From assembly GCA_934162625.1 (NCBI GenBank), contig CAKPJM010000007.1, positions 1-32,872 on the forward strand: a DNA stretch of 32,872 bases, given 5' to 3'. The notes below the pieces were generated by a model that had not been told where the DNA came from, made no database searches, and saw nothing but the letters and a program-made list of their open reading frames with translations. A program made the translations under genes and the position numbers. Every line of letters begins with the position of its first letter. Position 1 is the stretch's first letter. Source of the stretch: an uncultured Clostridia bacterium (GTDB lineage: Bacteria; Bacillota; Clostridia; TANB77; CAG-508). Below, one piece after another: positions 17,047 to 25,853 of the stretch.

Positions 17047-17842
17047 TTAATATTTAAATTTATAATAATATGGTTGTATATCTTTATAAATAGAGTCCAT
17101 ATAAATAAGTTCTCCGGTTTTCTGCCTTTAATTTTAGATTTGGAAATGTTCTTAGCATCTTCTTATCTGAAAAGACTTTGTTTTCAATTTCTAAAATTCT
17201 TCCTAGTTCTTCTTTTCTCTCGTATTCACTAATATATTTGCTTTTATTTACTACATTTAAGTCATATGTATAAACAGTTCTTGCAAAAAATAGTTTCAAG
17301 GCAAGTGCGGTTAATATTCCATCTATTGCTAAAATAACAGTTCCTGCTATTACCAAGCCTTTTAAATACTTTATTGGAACTTTCTGTTTTACTTTGTCTA
17401 TTAGTTTATCTACAATTATATTAAAATGTCTTATTAAATATATTGCCAGCAAGCCCCAAAATAGCGAGAAAGTAAAGCATATTCTTCCATTTATATTAAG
17501 AAAATTATTTGAGTAATCCCACCAGTTTACTTTAAATATTAGTTCTCCAAAATAGCTTATTAAGTATTCAACTATAGAGCCTACTAAGAATCCTCCAAAA
17601 AACAAGGTATAATTATTTTTCTTAAAGCATTGTAAGCCTAATATCATTACAACTGCTCCTAATCCATATATTGGACAAAAAGGTCCATATAAAAAGCCTT
17701 TTCTACTTTCTAAAACTCCTTTTGTTAGAAGTCCAAATGTTGTTTCTATAAGATATCCTGCTATACTATATATTATAAAATATGTTAGTATTCGCCATAT
17801 ACTAATTCCTGCTATTTTTAATGTTTGTTTTTTCTTATTCAT
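17047..17842 (-). CDS. CmpB-family membrane protein, paralogue B, with predicted +1 shift at CGGA near its C-terminus
   Basis: An integral membrane protein with the same blocks as the paralogue at 11766 (KGFLYGPFCPIYGLGAV, NWWDYSNNFLNINGRICF, TFPNLKLKAEN). In the plain frame it is uninterrupted to a stop at 17084 and ends NRRTYLYGLYL, so it looks intact. It nevertheless contains an in-frame CGG (17116-17114) followed by A. If the rule seen in the other genes holds, the tail becomes AENGELIYMDSIYKDIQPYY and continues to a stop at 17047, giving 264 residues. The end after TFPNLKL is variable, so this is a prediction rather than a proof. The activase start lies 27 bp upstream of the shifted stop. 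The ribosome site is AGGGG. Confidence 0.8.
17113..17116 (-). other. Predicted recoding site CGGA (CmpB-family residue 243)
   Basis: In-frame CGG after AAC. Both frames stay open for a few codons; the shifted one gives NGELIYMDSIY. This is the only in-frame CGG whose plain reading is not obviously broken. Confidence 0.65.
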
Positions 17843-17910
17843 CTTTTTCCCCTTTATTATTAGATTTAATTTTATAGGTTGTACTTTGTGTAAGCAAATT
17901 GCTTTCTGAA

Positions 17911-18090
17911 AAATTAAAATATTAAAAATGGAAAAAACGTTGCGAATGGATTGAGCTTGAGGTAGAAATTGTTCTTCTATATGAGTAGGGAATCTCGTTT
18001 TTAATGAGGGCGCTGCGAAGAGAGAAGATTTACAATTTCTACGAAAGCGACATGACCGAGCAATTTTTGGAATTTTTCATATTTTAATTT
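17911..18090. repeat. Large imperfect palindrome 1
   Basis: Outer arms (17911-17935 and 18064-18090) are imperfect complements of the type aaattaaaatatt/attttaattt. Inner arms gtagaaattgt (17962-17972) and acaatttctac (18032-18042) are perfect. It lies in the 473-bp gap between the histidine kinase and a CmpB-family gene. It could be a structured RNA or a MITE-like repeat; no coding frame is seen. Confidence 0.6.
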
Positions 18091-18108
18091 TGGCTAGATT
18101 AATTATAT

Positions 18109-18213
18109 AAGATAACATATTAATTTTAAAAACAATGGTCTCCAAGCTCACGGGTATTCCCCGCCTCAAAGGGCTGTCGACGCATTGTTTGTAAAAATTA
18201 ATAGTGTTATCTT
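18109..18213. repeat. Large imperfect palindrome 2
   Basis: Arms at 18109-18137 (aagataacat...aacaatg) and 18183-18213 (cattgttt...gttatctt) are near complements. They enclose a GC-richer core with cgggtattccccgcctc. It adjoins palindrome 1. It may be an intergenic element or an RNA; the role is unknown. Confidence 0.6.
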
Positions 18214-18220
18214 TGAACAA

Positions 18221-18248
18221 ATTAATGAAAAATAAATTTTTCATTAAT
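18221..18248 (-). terminator. AT-rich hairpin downstream of the histidine kinase
   Basis: Perfect 13-bp arms attaatgaaaaat and atttttcattaat with a two-base loop, 68 bp past the kinase stop. It has no GC-rich stem and only a weak T tract, so terminator activity is uncertain. Confidence 0.4.
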
Positions 18249-18315
18249 TCGACAAAGAATGAGGCAATTTAAATTTTTAACCCGTCTAATATATATCAAG
18301 CGAAAATGCTGTAAA

Positions 18316-19416
18316 TTACATTTTTATCGGTAATGTTATTGTAAATATAGTTCCTTTATTTAATTCACTCTTTACATTTATTGAGCCATTCGATAATTCT
18401 ATTATTCTTTTTACAATTGCAAGGCCTAGTCCTACACCTTTCCCTGAATGTGTTTTGTCTATTTGATAAAATCTATCGAATATTTTTTCACATTCTTCTT
18501 TGCTTATTCCTTGTCCATTATCTTTTATTTCAGTAATTATTTTGTTTTCTTCTGTTTTCATTTTTATATCTATTTGTCCATTTTGCTTAGAATATTTTAT
18601 TGAATTTTCTATTATATTCATCCAAACTTGAAACAATAAGTCTCTTTCTCCAAATATTTTGTCTTCCTTTAATGATACATTGAATTTTATATTTTTTTCT
18701 TTCCACTTTGGCTCAAGCACACTTATTGTTCTTCTTATTTGTTCTGCAACGCATATTTCTTCTGTATTTTCTAGTCTTTCTTGATTTTCTAGTTTTGCGA
18801 GTTTTAACATATTTGTAGATAAATACAGCAGTCTGTCTGCTTCTTCTTTTATTATTGCAGAATATTCTTTTCTTTCTTCCTTTGATAAATCATCTTCTTC
18901 TAAAAGCTTTGCAAATCCTTGTATAGAGCTTATTGGTGTTTTTATTTCATGTGACACATTATTTATAAAATCTTTTTGTAAACATTCTATACTATTTAAT
19001 TCCCTTACCATTTTATTGAAATTATGAGTTAACTCTCCAAGTTCATCGTTTCTATCTGTTTGTAATTGTACTGTAAAATCTCCTGCTGCAACTTTTTTTG
19101 TGGCTTCTGTAATTTTCGCTACAGGGTTAAGTGTCTTTCTTGTTACATATGCAATTAGTCCTATTGTAGTAATAATTATACTTGTAATAACTAATCTAAT
19201 ACTTTTACCAGACATTCCTAAAAGCTCTTTTACTTCACTTTTCTGTTTTATACTTATTTCGACTAATTCCATTTTTATAGATTTATGTACAAACAAATAA
19301 AAAAGTAATATTGTTACTGCAATTACAATTAAAATATATATTATAGATGTTGTTATAACTTTTCTTTGTATTGAATTTCTTTTTCCAAAAATCTTTTCAA
19401 ATATTTTTTTTAGCAT
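18316..19416 (-). CDS. Sensor histidine kinase
   Basis: A membrane sensor kinase of the OmpR-partner class. Two membrane segments lie at about residues 20-43 and 73-91, with only a short extracytoplasmic loop of about 30 residues between them. A HAMP domain follows to about residue 140. The H box is NNVSHEIKTP with the phospho-accepting His156, and the ATPase has N box NIIENSIKYS, G1 DNGQGIS and G2 GKGVGLGLAIV. The 366 residues are complete. Its start is one base past the response regulator stop, so the pair is co-translated. The short sensor loop suggests it reads a membrane or cell-wall signal, which is inference. The stimulus is unknown. Confidence 0.92.
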   Translation of the reverse strand: MLKKIFEKIFGKRNSIQRKVITTSIIYILIVIAVTILLFYLFVHKSIKMELVEISIKQKSEVKELLGMSGKSIRLVITSIIITTIGLIAYVTRKTLNPVAKITEATKKVAAGDFTVQLQTDRNDELGELTHNFNKMVRELNSIECLQKDFINNVSHEIKTPISSIQGFAKLLEEDDLSKEERKEYSAIIKEEADRLLYLSTNMLKLAKLENQERLENTEEICVAEQIRRTISVLEPKWKEKNIKFNVSLKEDKIFGERDLLFQVWMNIIENSIKYSKQNGQIDIKMKTEENKIITEIKDNGQGISKEECEKIFDRFYQIDKTHSGKGVGLGLAIVKRIIELSNGSINVKSELNKGTIFTITLPIKM

Positions 19417-19417
19417 A

Positions 19418-20098
19418 CTAATTATCCTTTTTTATTATTGCTTTGTAACCTATTCCACGTATTGTTACTATTTCAAATTCTTTTACATTATTTAATTTTT
19501 CCCTAATTCTTTTTATATGAACATCAACTGTTCTAAAGTCAGATTCACTATCTAGCCCCCAAATTTCTTCTATTAACTCTTGTCTTGTAAATATTGTATC
19601 TGGTGTACTTAATAACTTATATAATAGTTGAAATTCTTTTTGCGCTAGCTGATAATTTTTTCCCTTATATAAAACTGACATTTGCTTGTAGTCTATTATT
19701 AAGTTTCCTATTATAAGTTTTTGCTCATTTGCAGCATTTGCTCTTTTTAGTAAAACTTTTACTCTAAGCAGTAATTCTTCCATGTTTATTGGTTTTACCA
19801 TATAATCATCTGCACCTAAAAGGAATCCCTCTTTTTTATCTGCAATTGTTGATTTTGCTGTAACCAATAAAATTGGAATAGTATAATTTGCATCTCTTAA
19901 ACTTTTTGTTAATTCATATCCATCCATTTCTTTCATCATAATGTCACTTATAATTAAGTCTATATAGTTTGTATCCATTATATCTAAGGCTTCTAAGCCA
20001 TTTGTTGCTTCATATGTTATATATTCATTTTTCTTTAAATAAGTAGTTATTAATTTTCTTAGGTTTTTATCGTCTTCTACTACTAAAATTTTAAACAT
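19418..20098 (-). CDS. OmpR/PhoB-family response regulator
   Basis: A DNA-binding response regulator of 226 residues. The receiver domain shows the acidic pair Glu8/Asp9-Asp10 in VVEDD, phospho-acceptor Asp52 in IISDIMM, Thr80 and Lys102 in DDYMVKP. A C-terminal winged-helix domain follows (QKEFQLLYKLLS, ELIEEIWG, RTVDVHIKRIREKL, VTIRGIGYK). The ribosome site is AGAGGTG before the ATG. It is the first gene of a two-gene operon with the histidine kinase. About 240 bp upstream is an 11-bp-spaced direct repeat that would suit binding by a protein of this class, so self-regulation is possible. Confidence 0.94.
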   Translation of the reverse strand: MFKILVVEDDKNLRKLITTYLKKNEYITYEATNGLEALDIMDTNYIDLIISDIMMKEMDGYELTKSLRDANYTIPILLVTAKSTIADKKEGFLLGADDYMVKPINMEELLLRVKVLLKRANAANEQKLIIGNLIIDYKQMSVLYKGKNYQLAQKEFQLLYKLLSTPDTIFTRQELIEEIWGLDSESDFRTVDVHIKRIREKLNNVKEFEIVTIRGIGYKAIIKKDN

Positions 20099-20132
20099 AT
20101 TTCACCTCTTACTACAACAAAGCGACTTTGAG

Positions 20133-20224
20133 TCGCCCTTTGTTCTTACCGATTTGAGTTTCCGAATAGAATGAGGAAATCTCAAAGGCAATAGCGATTA
20201 TAGTATTTTTTATATACTAGGAAA
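20133..20224. repeat. Dispersed repeat, first module (copy 2)
   Basis: Direct-orientation match to 3318-3402. It lies in the 5' leader region of the response regulator gene. A short palindrome, gcgactttgagtcgc (20123-20137), overlaps its left end. Confidence 0.7.
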
Positions 20225-20248
20225 TAATAAACTTCCTAGTTTATTAAA

Positions 20249-20314
20249 TAGAAGTGGTAATATATAAAAACAAAAGGGGATGATATTTGGATTTACATTT
20301 TACTACCACTTCTA
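20249..20314 (-). promoter_or_regulatory. Hairpin in the response regulator leader
   Basis: Perfect 11-bp arms tagaagtggta (20249-20259) and taccacttcta (20304-20314) enclose a 44-base loop. It lies between the direct repeat at 20338 and the response regulator start. It may be a leader structure or part of a repeat; the role is unknown. Confidence 0.4.
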
Positions 20315-20337
20315 ACGCTTTCACATATTATCAAATC

Positions 20338-20358
20338 ATTATGAACTTATTATGAACT
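20338..20358 (-). promoter_or_regulatory. Direct repeat with 11-bp period, candidate response regulator box
   Basis: The ten-base unit attatgaact occurs twice, starting at 20338 and 20349, an 11-bp period. OmpR/PhoB-class regulators bind such tandem half-sites on one face of DNA. On the minus strand the units read AGTTCATAAT. It lies 240 bp upstream of the response regulator, so autoregulation is plausible but unproved. Confidence 0.45.
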
Positions 20359-20414
20359 ATATAATAAAAATCGAATTTTGTCTAGTTTTAGGTTTTATTT
20401 TTTCCGCTAGGACA

Positions 20415-20479
20415 GAACGAATGGGGACAGACCCCTTTTGTTTTAATTAAAACCAAAAGGGGTCTGTCCCCATTCGTTC
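20415..20479. repeat. Long perfect palindrome, GGGACAG family
   Basis: Perfect 26-bp arms (20415-20440 and 20454-20479), carrying aatggggacagacccctttt in one arm and the complement in the other, around an AT-rich 13-base loop. It is nearly identical to the palindrome at 21374-21441. No gene lies inside. Confidence 0.85.
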
Positions 20480-20486
20480 GTATATA

Positions 20487-20615
20487 AGAAAGGCATTTTG
20501 CTAAGTATACCTTCGAAGAAAGTGCAAAATACATGCCACTCGCTTTGCTCGGGCAGAGCTAAGGAAGCCTAACCTTGTTGTGTACGTAAAAAATCTTTGA
20601 TTTTTCCTATACAAA
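20487..20615. repeat. Dispersed repeat, second module (copy 2)
   Basis: Near reverse complement of 3425-3580, sharing gcattttgctaagtatacct, catgccactcgctttgctcg and agcctaaccttgttg. The two modules of this repeat have different relative orientation at the two loci, so they move or invert independently. Confidence 0.75.
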
Positions 20616-20650
20616 AAACTCCTAGCTATTTTAAAACTAAGAGTTTTTTT
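20613..20650 (-). terminator. Intrinsic terminator of the small membrane protein gene
   Basis: Arms aaaaaactcctag (20613-20625) and ctaagagttttttt (20637-20650) form a stem with a T run on the minus strand, just past the stop at 20656. Confidence 0.7.
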
Positions 20651-20655
20651 CTTCA

Positions 20656-21264
20656 TTAATATAATCCAAATAATTCCGAATATACTATTTTGTTCTTGTA
20701 AACTACAAATGTAGCTGTTTTTGTAGTATCTATCTCTTCTTCGTCTTCATCATTTGGCACTACTACAAGATTTATTTTTGCTTTAACTGTGTACATATTT
20801 TTTCCTATTTTTTCTTTAGATTTAAAAGATTTTATTTTCATTTTGAATGTTTTATATTCATCTTCCATTTCTTCGAATCCGTCTTCCAATGTCTCTTTCA
20901 TTTCTTTTTGTTGGTCTTTAATTTCATCTTTGTCAACATCTTTGTAATCTTCTATGAATTCTTCATATTCCTCTTCTGAAAAATCTTCTGGATCGTAGCT
21001 ATATTTCCAAACTTCTGAGCCTGCAAGGTCCATGCTATTTATTATCTTCGAAGCATTTTTGCTATTCATTCCACTTACAAATTTTTTAACTGCTTTTTTA
21101 GGTCCTCCTCCTAATAATGCTATTAGTATAATTATTACTGCAACAACTGCTAATGCAATTCCTGCCCATGGAAGATATTTTTTATAGTCAAAAGTTTTTA
21201 AATCAGTTTTCTTTGATTCATTATTTACTTCTGCTTGTGGTTCTATTTTATTTTCCTCTTCCAC
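20656..21264 (-). CDS. Hypothetical single-pass membrane protein with acidic extracellular domain
   Basis: I recognise no specific family. A charged N-terminal tail of about 30 residues is followed by one membrane segment (WAGIALAVVAVIIILIALL) and an outward domain of about 150 residues rich in Glu and Asp (FSEEEYEEFIEDYKDVDKDE). The last part looks like a small beta-rich fold (MYTVKAKINLVVVP, then TATFVVYKNKIVYSELFG). This layout resembles DUF4878-like anchored proteins, but the match is weak. The GTG at 21264 is preferred over the GTG at 21273 because AGGGGTG is spaced correctly only for the former. It has its own terminator, and a palindromic repeat separates it from polC. Confidence 0.75.
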   Translation of the reverse strand: MEEENKIEPQAEVNNESKKTDLKTFDYKKYLPWAGIALAVVAVIIILIALLGGGPKKAVKKFVSGMNSKNASKIINSMDLAGSEVWKYSYDPEDFSEEEYEEFIEDYKDVDKDEIKDQQKEMKETLEDGFEEMEDEYKTFKMKIKSFKSKEKIGKNMYTVKAKINLVVVPNDEDEEEIDTTKTATFVVYKNKIVYSELFGLY

Positions 21265-21373
21265 TTTTATCACCCCTTTACTTATTTATATTCTACTTTT
21301 ATCATTTGTTTCTATTATTTTCAAGTAGTTTAATAGATTTGTAATACTATTGTAATATTTCTTTTATATCTAG

Positions 21374-21441
21374 TGAACGAATAGGGACAGACCCCTTTTG
21401 TTTTTTTATTAAAACAAAAGGGGTCTGTCCCTATTCGTTCA
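21374..21441. repeat. Long perfect palindrome, GGGACAG family, just past polC
   Basis: Perfect 31-bp arms (21374-21404 and 21411-21441) around a six-base loop. The arms contain aatagggacagacccctttt and its complement. It begins two bases after the polC stop codon and could protect or end the polC transcript, although no T run follows on the minus strand. Confidence 0.87.
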
Positions 21442-21443
21442 TT

Positions 21444-24400
21444 TTATCCAAATAAACTAAGTTGATTGCTTTTACTCATTCCTTCAAAGCACCCGAATTT
21501 TGTAAGCATTTCTATTACTGATTTTCCTGCTTTAGATTTTATTTGGAAATCATCTATTGACATGAATTTTCCATGTTCTGCTTGTACTGCATTATATATA
21601 CTTTCTGCTGCTACTCCTCCTAGACCTGGTATACTAGAAAGTGGTGGGCGAATTGCACCATCTTCTATTTGGAATTTGTTACTGTGTGATTTGTATAAGT
21701 CTATTGGTAAAAATTTAAAGCCTCTTTCATACATTTCTAGTACAATTTCTAATATTGTGTATACGCCTTTTTCTTTTACAGACATGCCATTTCCAAGCTT
21801 TTCTAGTTCTTTCATTTTTGCTTTTACTTTTTCTTTTCCATATATCATCAGTTCGCTGTCAAAATCATCTGCTCTTATGCTAAAGTATGCACAGTAATAT
21901 GCAAGTGGATAGTTAACTTTAAACCATGCTATTCTAAATGCCATTGTTACATATGCCACAGCATGTGCTTTTGGGAACATGTATTTTATTTTTTGACAAG
22001 AGTCTATATACCACTCTGGTACATTGTGTTCTCTCATTTCTTCTTTGTATTCTTCCCATTTTGGTTCTGCACCTTTTGCTACTTTTCCTTTACGAACTGC
22101 TTCCATTATTTTAAATGAATGGTTTGGATCTAATCCTTTTTTTATTAAATAAGTCATTATATCATCTCTTGTACATATTGCATCACTTAATGTAGCTTTT
22201 CCTTCTTTTATTAAAGTTTCTGCATTGTTAAGCCACACATCTGTACCATGTGATAATCCGAGATATTCTTATTAGTTCCTCAAATGTTGTTGGTTTTGTT
22301 TCTTCTAGCATTCCTCTTACAAACTTTGTTCCAAATTCTGGTATTCCAAATGATCCTGTTTTTGAGCCTATTTGCTCTGGTTCTACCCCAAGTGCTTTTG
22401 TTGACGTAAATAAACTCATTGTTTTTTTATCATCTAGTGGAATTGTTTGTGGGTCTACTCCTGTTAGATCTTGAAGCATTCTTATAACTGTTGGATCGTC
22501 GTGTCCAAGCATATCTAGTTTAAGTAGGTTTTTATCTATTGAGTGATAGTCAAAGTGTGTTGTTATAATATCTGAATTTGGATCATCGGCTGGATGTTGT
22601 ACTGGAGTAAATTCATATATTTCTCTACCATGTGGTACAACTATAATTCCTCCTGGATGTTGCCCTGTTGTTCTTTTAACTCCTGTACACCCCATAACTA
22701 TTCTTGAAATTTCTGCATTTGTAACAGGAATATTTCTTTCTTCAAAATAATTTTTTACATATCCAAATGCTGTTTTATCCGCTATTGTACCAACAGTTCC
22801 AGCCTTAAATGTTTTTCCTTTTCCAAATATTACTTCTGCATATCTATGTATTTTTGATTGATATTCTCCAGAGAAGTTTAAGTCTATATCAGGTTCTTTA
22901 TCTCCATTAAATCCTAGGAATGTTTCAAATGGTATATCCATTCCATCTTTGAATAGCTTTTCTCCACATTTAGGACATATTTTATCTGGTAAATCGACCC
23001 CATTTTTTATTCCATAATCAGTAAAATCTGAATACTTACATTTTGGACATCTGTAATGTGGTGGAAGTGAGTTTACTTCTGTAATTCCAAGCATATTTGC
23101 AACAAACGAAGAACCAACAGATCCTCTGGAACCTACCAAATATCCATCTTCATTTGATTTCCAAACTAGCCTTTGAGCAATTATATATAATGTTGAGAAT
23201 CCATTTTTTATAATTGAATCTAGTTCTCTTTTTAATCTATCTTGAACTACTTGTGGAAGTGGGTCTCCATATAGTTCTTTTGCTTTGTTTGTACAAATAT
23301 CTTGTATATCTCTTTCTGCATTTTCCAATACTGGTGGACATTTTTCTGGTGATATTGGGCTTATTTCTTCGCATAAATCTGAAACATAGTTTGTATTTGT
23401 AACAACAACTTCATATGCTTTTTCTCTGCCTAAATATTCAAATTCTTTTAGCATTTCTTCAGTTGTTCTTAGATATAATGGGGCTTGTTCATCTGCATCT
23501 GAAAAGCCTTGTCCTGCCATTAAAATTCTTCTATATATTTCATCCTCTGGGTCTAAAAAGTGAACATCACATGTTGCAACAGTTTTTTTGCCTAGTTTAT
23601 CGCCTAGTTCAACTATTTTTCTATTTATGTCTTGCAATTCTTCTTTGCTTCCTACTGTTCCATTTCTTAACATAAATTCATTGTTTCCTAGTGGTTGTAT
23701 TTCCAAATAGTCATATCTTTTTGCAATTCTTTCTATTTCTTCTTCTGATTTTCCTGCAACAATTGCTCTATATAATTCTCCCTGTTCGCAAGCACTACCT
23801 AGTATTAAACCTTCTTTATATTTTTCTAATACGCTTGTTAAAATACGTGGTTTTTTGTAAAAATAATTTAAATGTGAAACTGATATTAATTCATATAAAT
23901 TTCTTAATCCTTTAAGATTTTTTACAAGTATTATTGCATGGTATGAAGGAAGTGTTTTGTATAATTCTTTCTTTTCTTCTTTTTTCTTACCTCTACCTTT
24001 TTTTGGTTCTTCTGCTTGTATTTCTAGCATTTTTAAAAATACTTTCACTAATGTTTTTACATCGTCTAAAGCTCTATGTGCGTTTTCTACTTTAATGCCT
24101 AGCTTATCTGCAATTATTCCTAATTTGTGTTTCTTAAAATCTGGGAATAATTGTCTAGATAATGCCAAACTATCTATGTATTCGTTATTCATTGTAAGTC
24201 CTAGTTCTTCTGCATTGTATTTTAAAAATCCAACATCAAAATCTGCATTATGTGCAACTAATTTTAAGTCTCCTATAAATTCTAGAAATTTAGGCATAAC
24301 TTTATCTATTGTTTCTGCATCTTTTACCATGTCATCTGTGATATGTGTTATTTCTACTATTTTTTGTGGAATTGGTATTTCTGGGTTTACAAAGCATTCA

Positions 24401-25752
24401 AATGTATCTACAATTTCTCCATCTTTTACTCTTACTGCACCAATTTCTGTTATCTTTTCTGTTCTAAAAGAAAGTCCTGTTGTTTCTATATCTAGAACTA
24501 TATATTCATTATCCATTCCATTTGATAAGTCAACTGCATTATCATCTGGGACAAGATATGCTTCCACTCCATATACTACTTTTATTCCATATTTATCTGC
24601 TGCTTTTTTTGCCTCTGGGAAAGCTTGTACAACCCCATGGTCCGTAATAGCAATTGATTTCATTCCCCAATTGCTTGCTCTTTTTATTAAATCTGTTGCA
24701 CTACTCACACCATCCATTTGGCTCATTTGAGTATGTAAATGCAATTCAACTCTTTTTTCTTTTGCATTATCTTTTCTTCTAATGACTTCTATATCTGGCA
24801 TTTCTATAATTATATTTGCAATTACTCCTAGTTCCTTAGCAAAGTTATCATATTGTGCATTTCCAGATATTTTTAATCTTTTTGCCTCTTTTAATCTTTG
24901 CAAAACAGTTGGTGCTTTTTCAGCTTCTACGAATGATTTACAGGTTATTGTACTTGTTCCGTCATATATATTAAACATAGCAAGTGTTTTTCCATTTTTT
25001 AGTTCTCTTGCATCTGTACTAATTACTTTTCCTTCTATTGCAACTCTTCCATAGTCTGGAGTTAAGTCTTCAATTTTTACTATTTGTTCTTTTATTTTAT
25101 CTGTTCTTCCAAAAATTAATGGAGTCTTTTCTTCTTGTTCCTCTTCTTCTGGTTCTGGAACATTTTCTACTATCATTTCTTCTTGCATGTTTATTTCATT
25201 AATTAAATCTTGGCATGCTTCTTTTTGTAAGTTTTCCAAATATTCTTCTTGTTTTTTTATTGTTTCTTCTGTAACATTTTCTTTATATATTACTTTACAT
25301 TTTACGCCATATAAATTGTTTACTAGCTGTTCTATCTCTTTGTCTATTTCATAAGAATGCAAAAAATTTGCACTTTTTGTTTTTAAGTCAACAATTACTT
25401 TATTATCTTCAACTTCAACTGTGCTAGTGTTTAAAATAGCTTTTGTTAATGGGAATTTTTTAGAAATGTAGTTTATTATATCTTTCCAATCGTTTACAAG
25501 TTGTTGGGGAAAAAGGGGCCTGTCCCCTTTTTCCCTCATTTCGATACGAAGCTCTACTTTTTGTATTTGAAATCTTGTTATTAAATATTCTTCAAAGCTT
25601 GCTATTTCTTGAATTTTTATTGGTTTTTCTGCTAATAGCTTTATTTCTATTTTTTTGCTTTTTTTGAATAGATTTATGTTTTCTATTTGTGTTTCTAATA
25701 TATTTCCTTGTTTTTCATAATCTTTAAATACGTCTTTTACTGTGTTTGGCAT
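21444..25752 (-). CDS. polC: DNA polymerase III alpha subunit PolC, read through one +1 shift at CGGA
   Basis: The essential Gram-positive replicative polymerase with built-in proofreading. In order: an N-terminal domain, an OB fold (about 230-315), a PHP domain (VELHLHTQMSQMDG, AITDHG), the DnaQ-type exonuclease (VLDIETTGLS, AHNADFDVGF, HRALDDVKTL), a zinc finger (CPKCKYSDF with CPKCGEKL), and the polymerase core with KEPDIDLNFSGEYQ. The plain frame stops soon after RIS at 22260. Reading CGGA there as glycine gives RISGLSHGTDVWLNNAETL, the conserved family sequence. The total is then 1435 residues, essentially that of Bacillus PolC. A GC-rich palindrome (25507-25535) lies in the N-terminal coding part. 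The start at 25752 has AGGAGAGG upstream. It ends the pyrH-frr-uppS-cdsA-rseP-polC cluster. Confidence 0.95.
22257..22260 (-). other. Recoding site CGGA (polC residue 1165)
   Basis: In-frame CGG after TCT. Glycine restores RISGLSHGTDVW, a near-invariant PolC sequence. The site is in an essential single-copy gene. Confidence 0.92.
25507..25535. repeat. GC-rich palindrome inside the polC coding region
   Basis: Perfect 12-bp arms gggaaaaagggg and cccctttttccc with loop cctgt. In frame it encodes EKGDRPLFPQ near residue 75. Its gggg-acag-cccc core resembles the intergenic palindromes. It keeps the polC frame open. Confidence 0.75.
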
Positions 25753-25771
25753 TCGTGTTCTTCCTCTCCTG

Positions 25772-25853
25772 CTTATGAAGTGCGAGGTGGGAAGTGTGAG
25801 GTGTGAAAAAATTAATCATACTTCTCACTTCGCACTTCATAAGTTTATAATCC
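25772..25853. repeat. Imperfect inverted repeat between rseP and polC
   Basis: 24-base arms (25772-25795 and 25830-25853) of the type cttatgaagtgcgaggtg match at 22 positions. Between them are degenerate gaagtgtgaggtg units like those in the composite elements at 6.3 kb and 27.16 kb. The right arm touches the rseP stop codon. Confidence 0.7.

Noticed and set aside
20099..21443. CRISPR array
   Set aside because: The repeated palindromes are few, of different lengths and not regularly spaced; no cas genes are present.
23957..24730. A 257-codon plus-strand frame inside polC
   Set aside because: It is a shadow of the conserved polC exonuclease/PHP region, which is clearly the coding strand.
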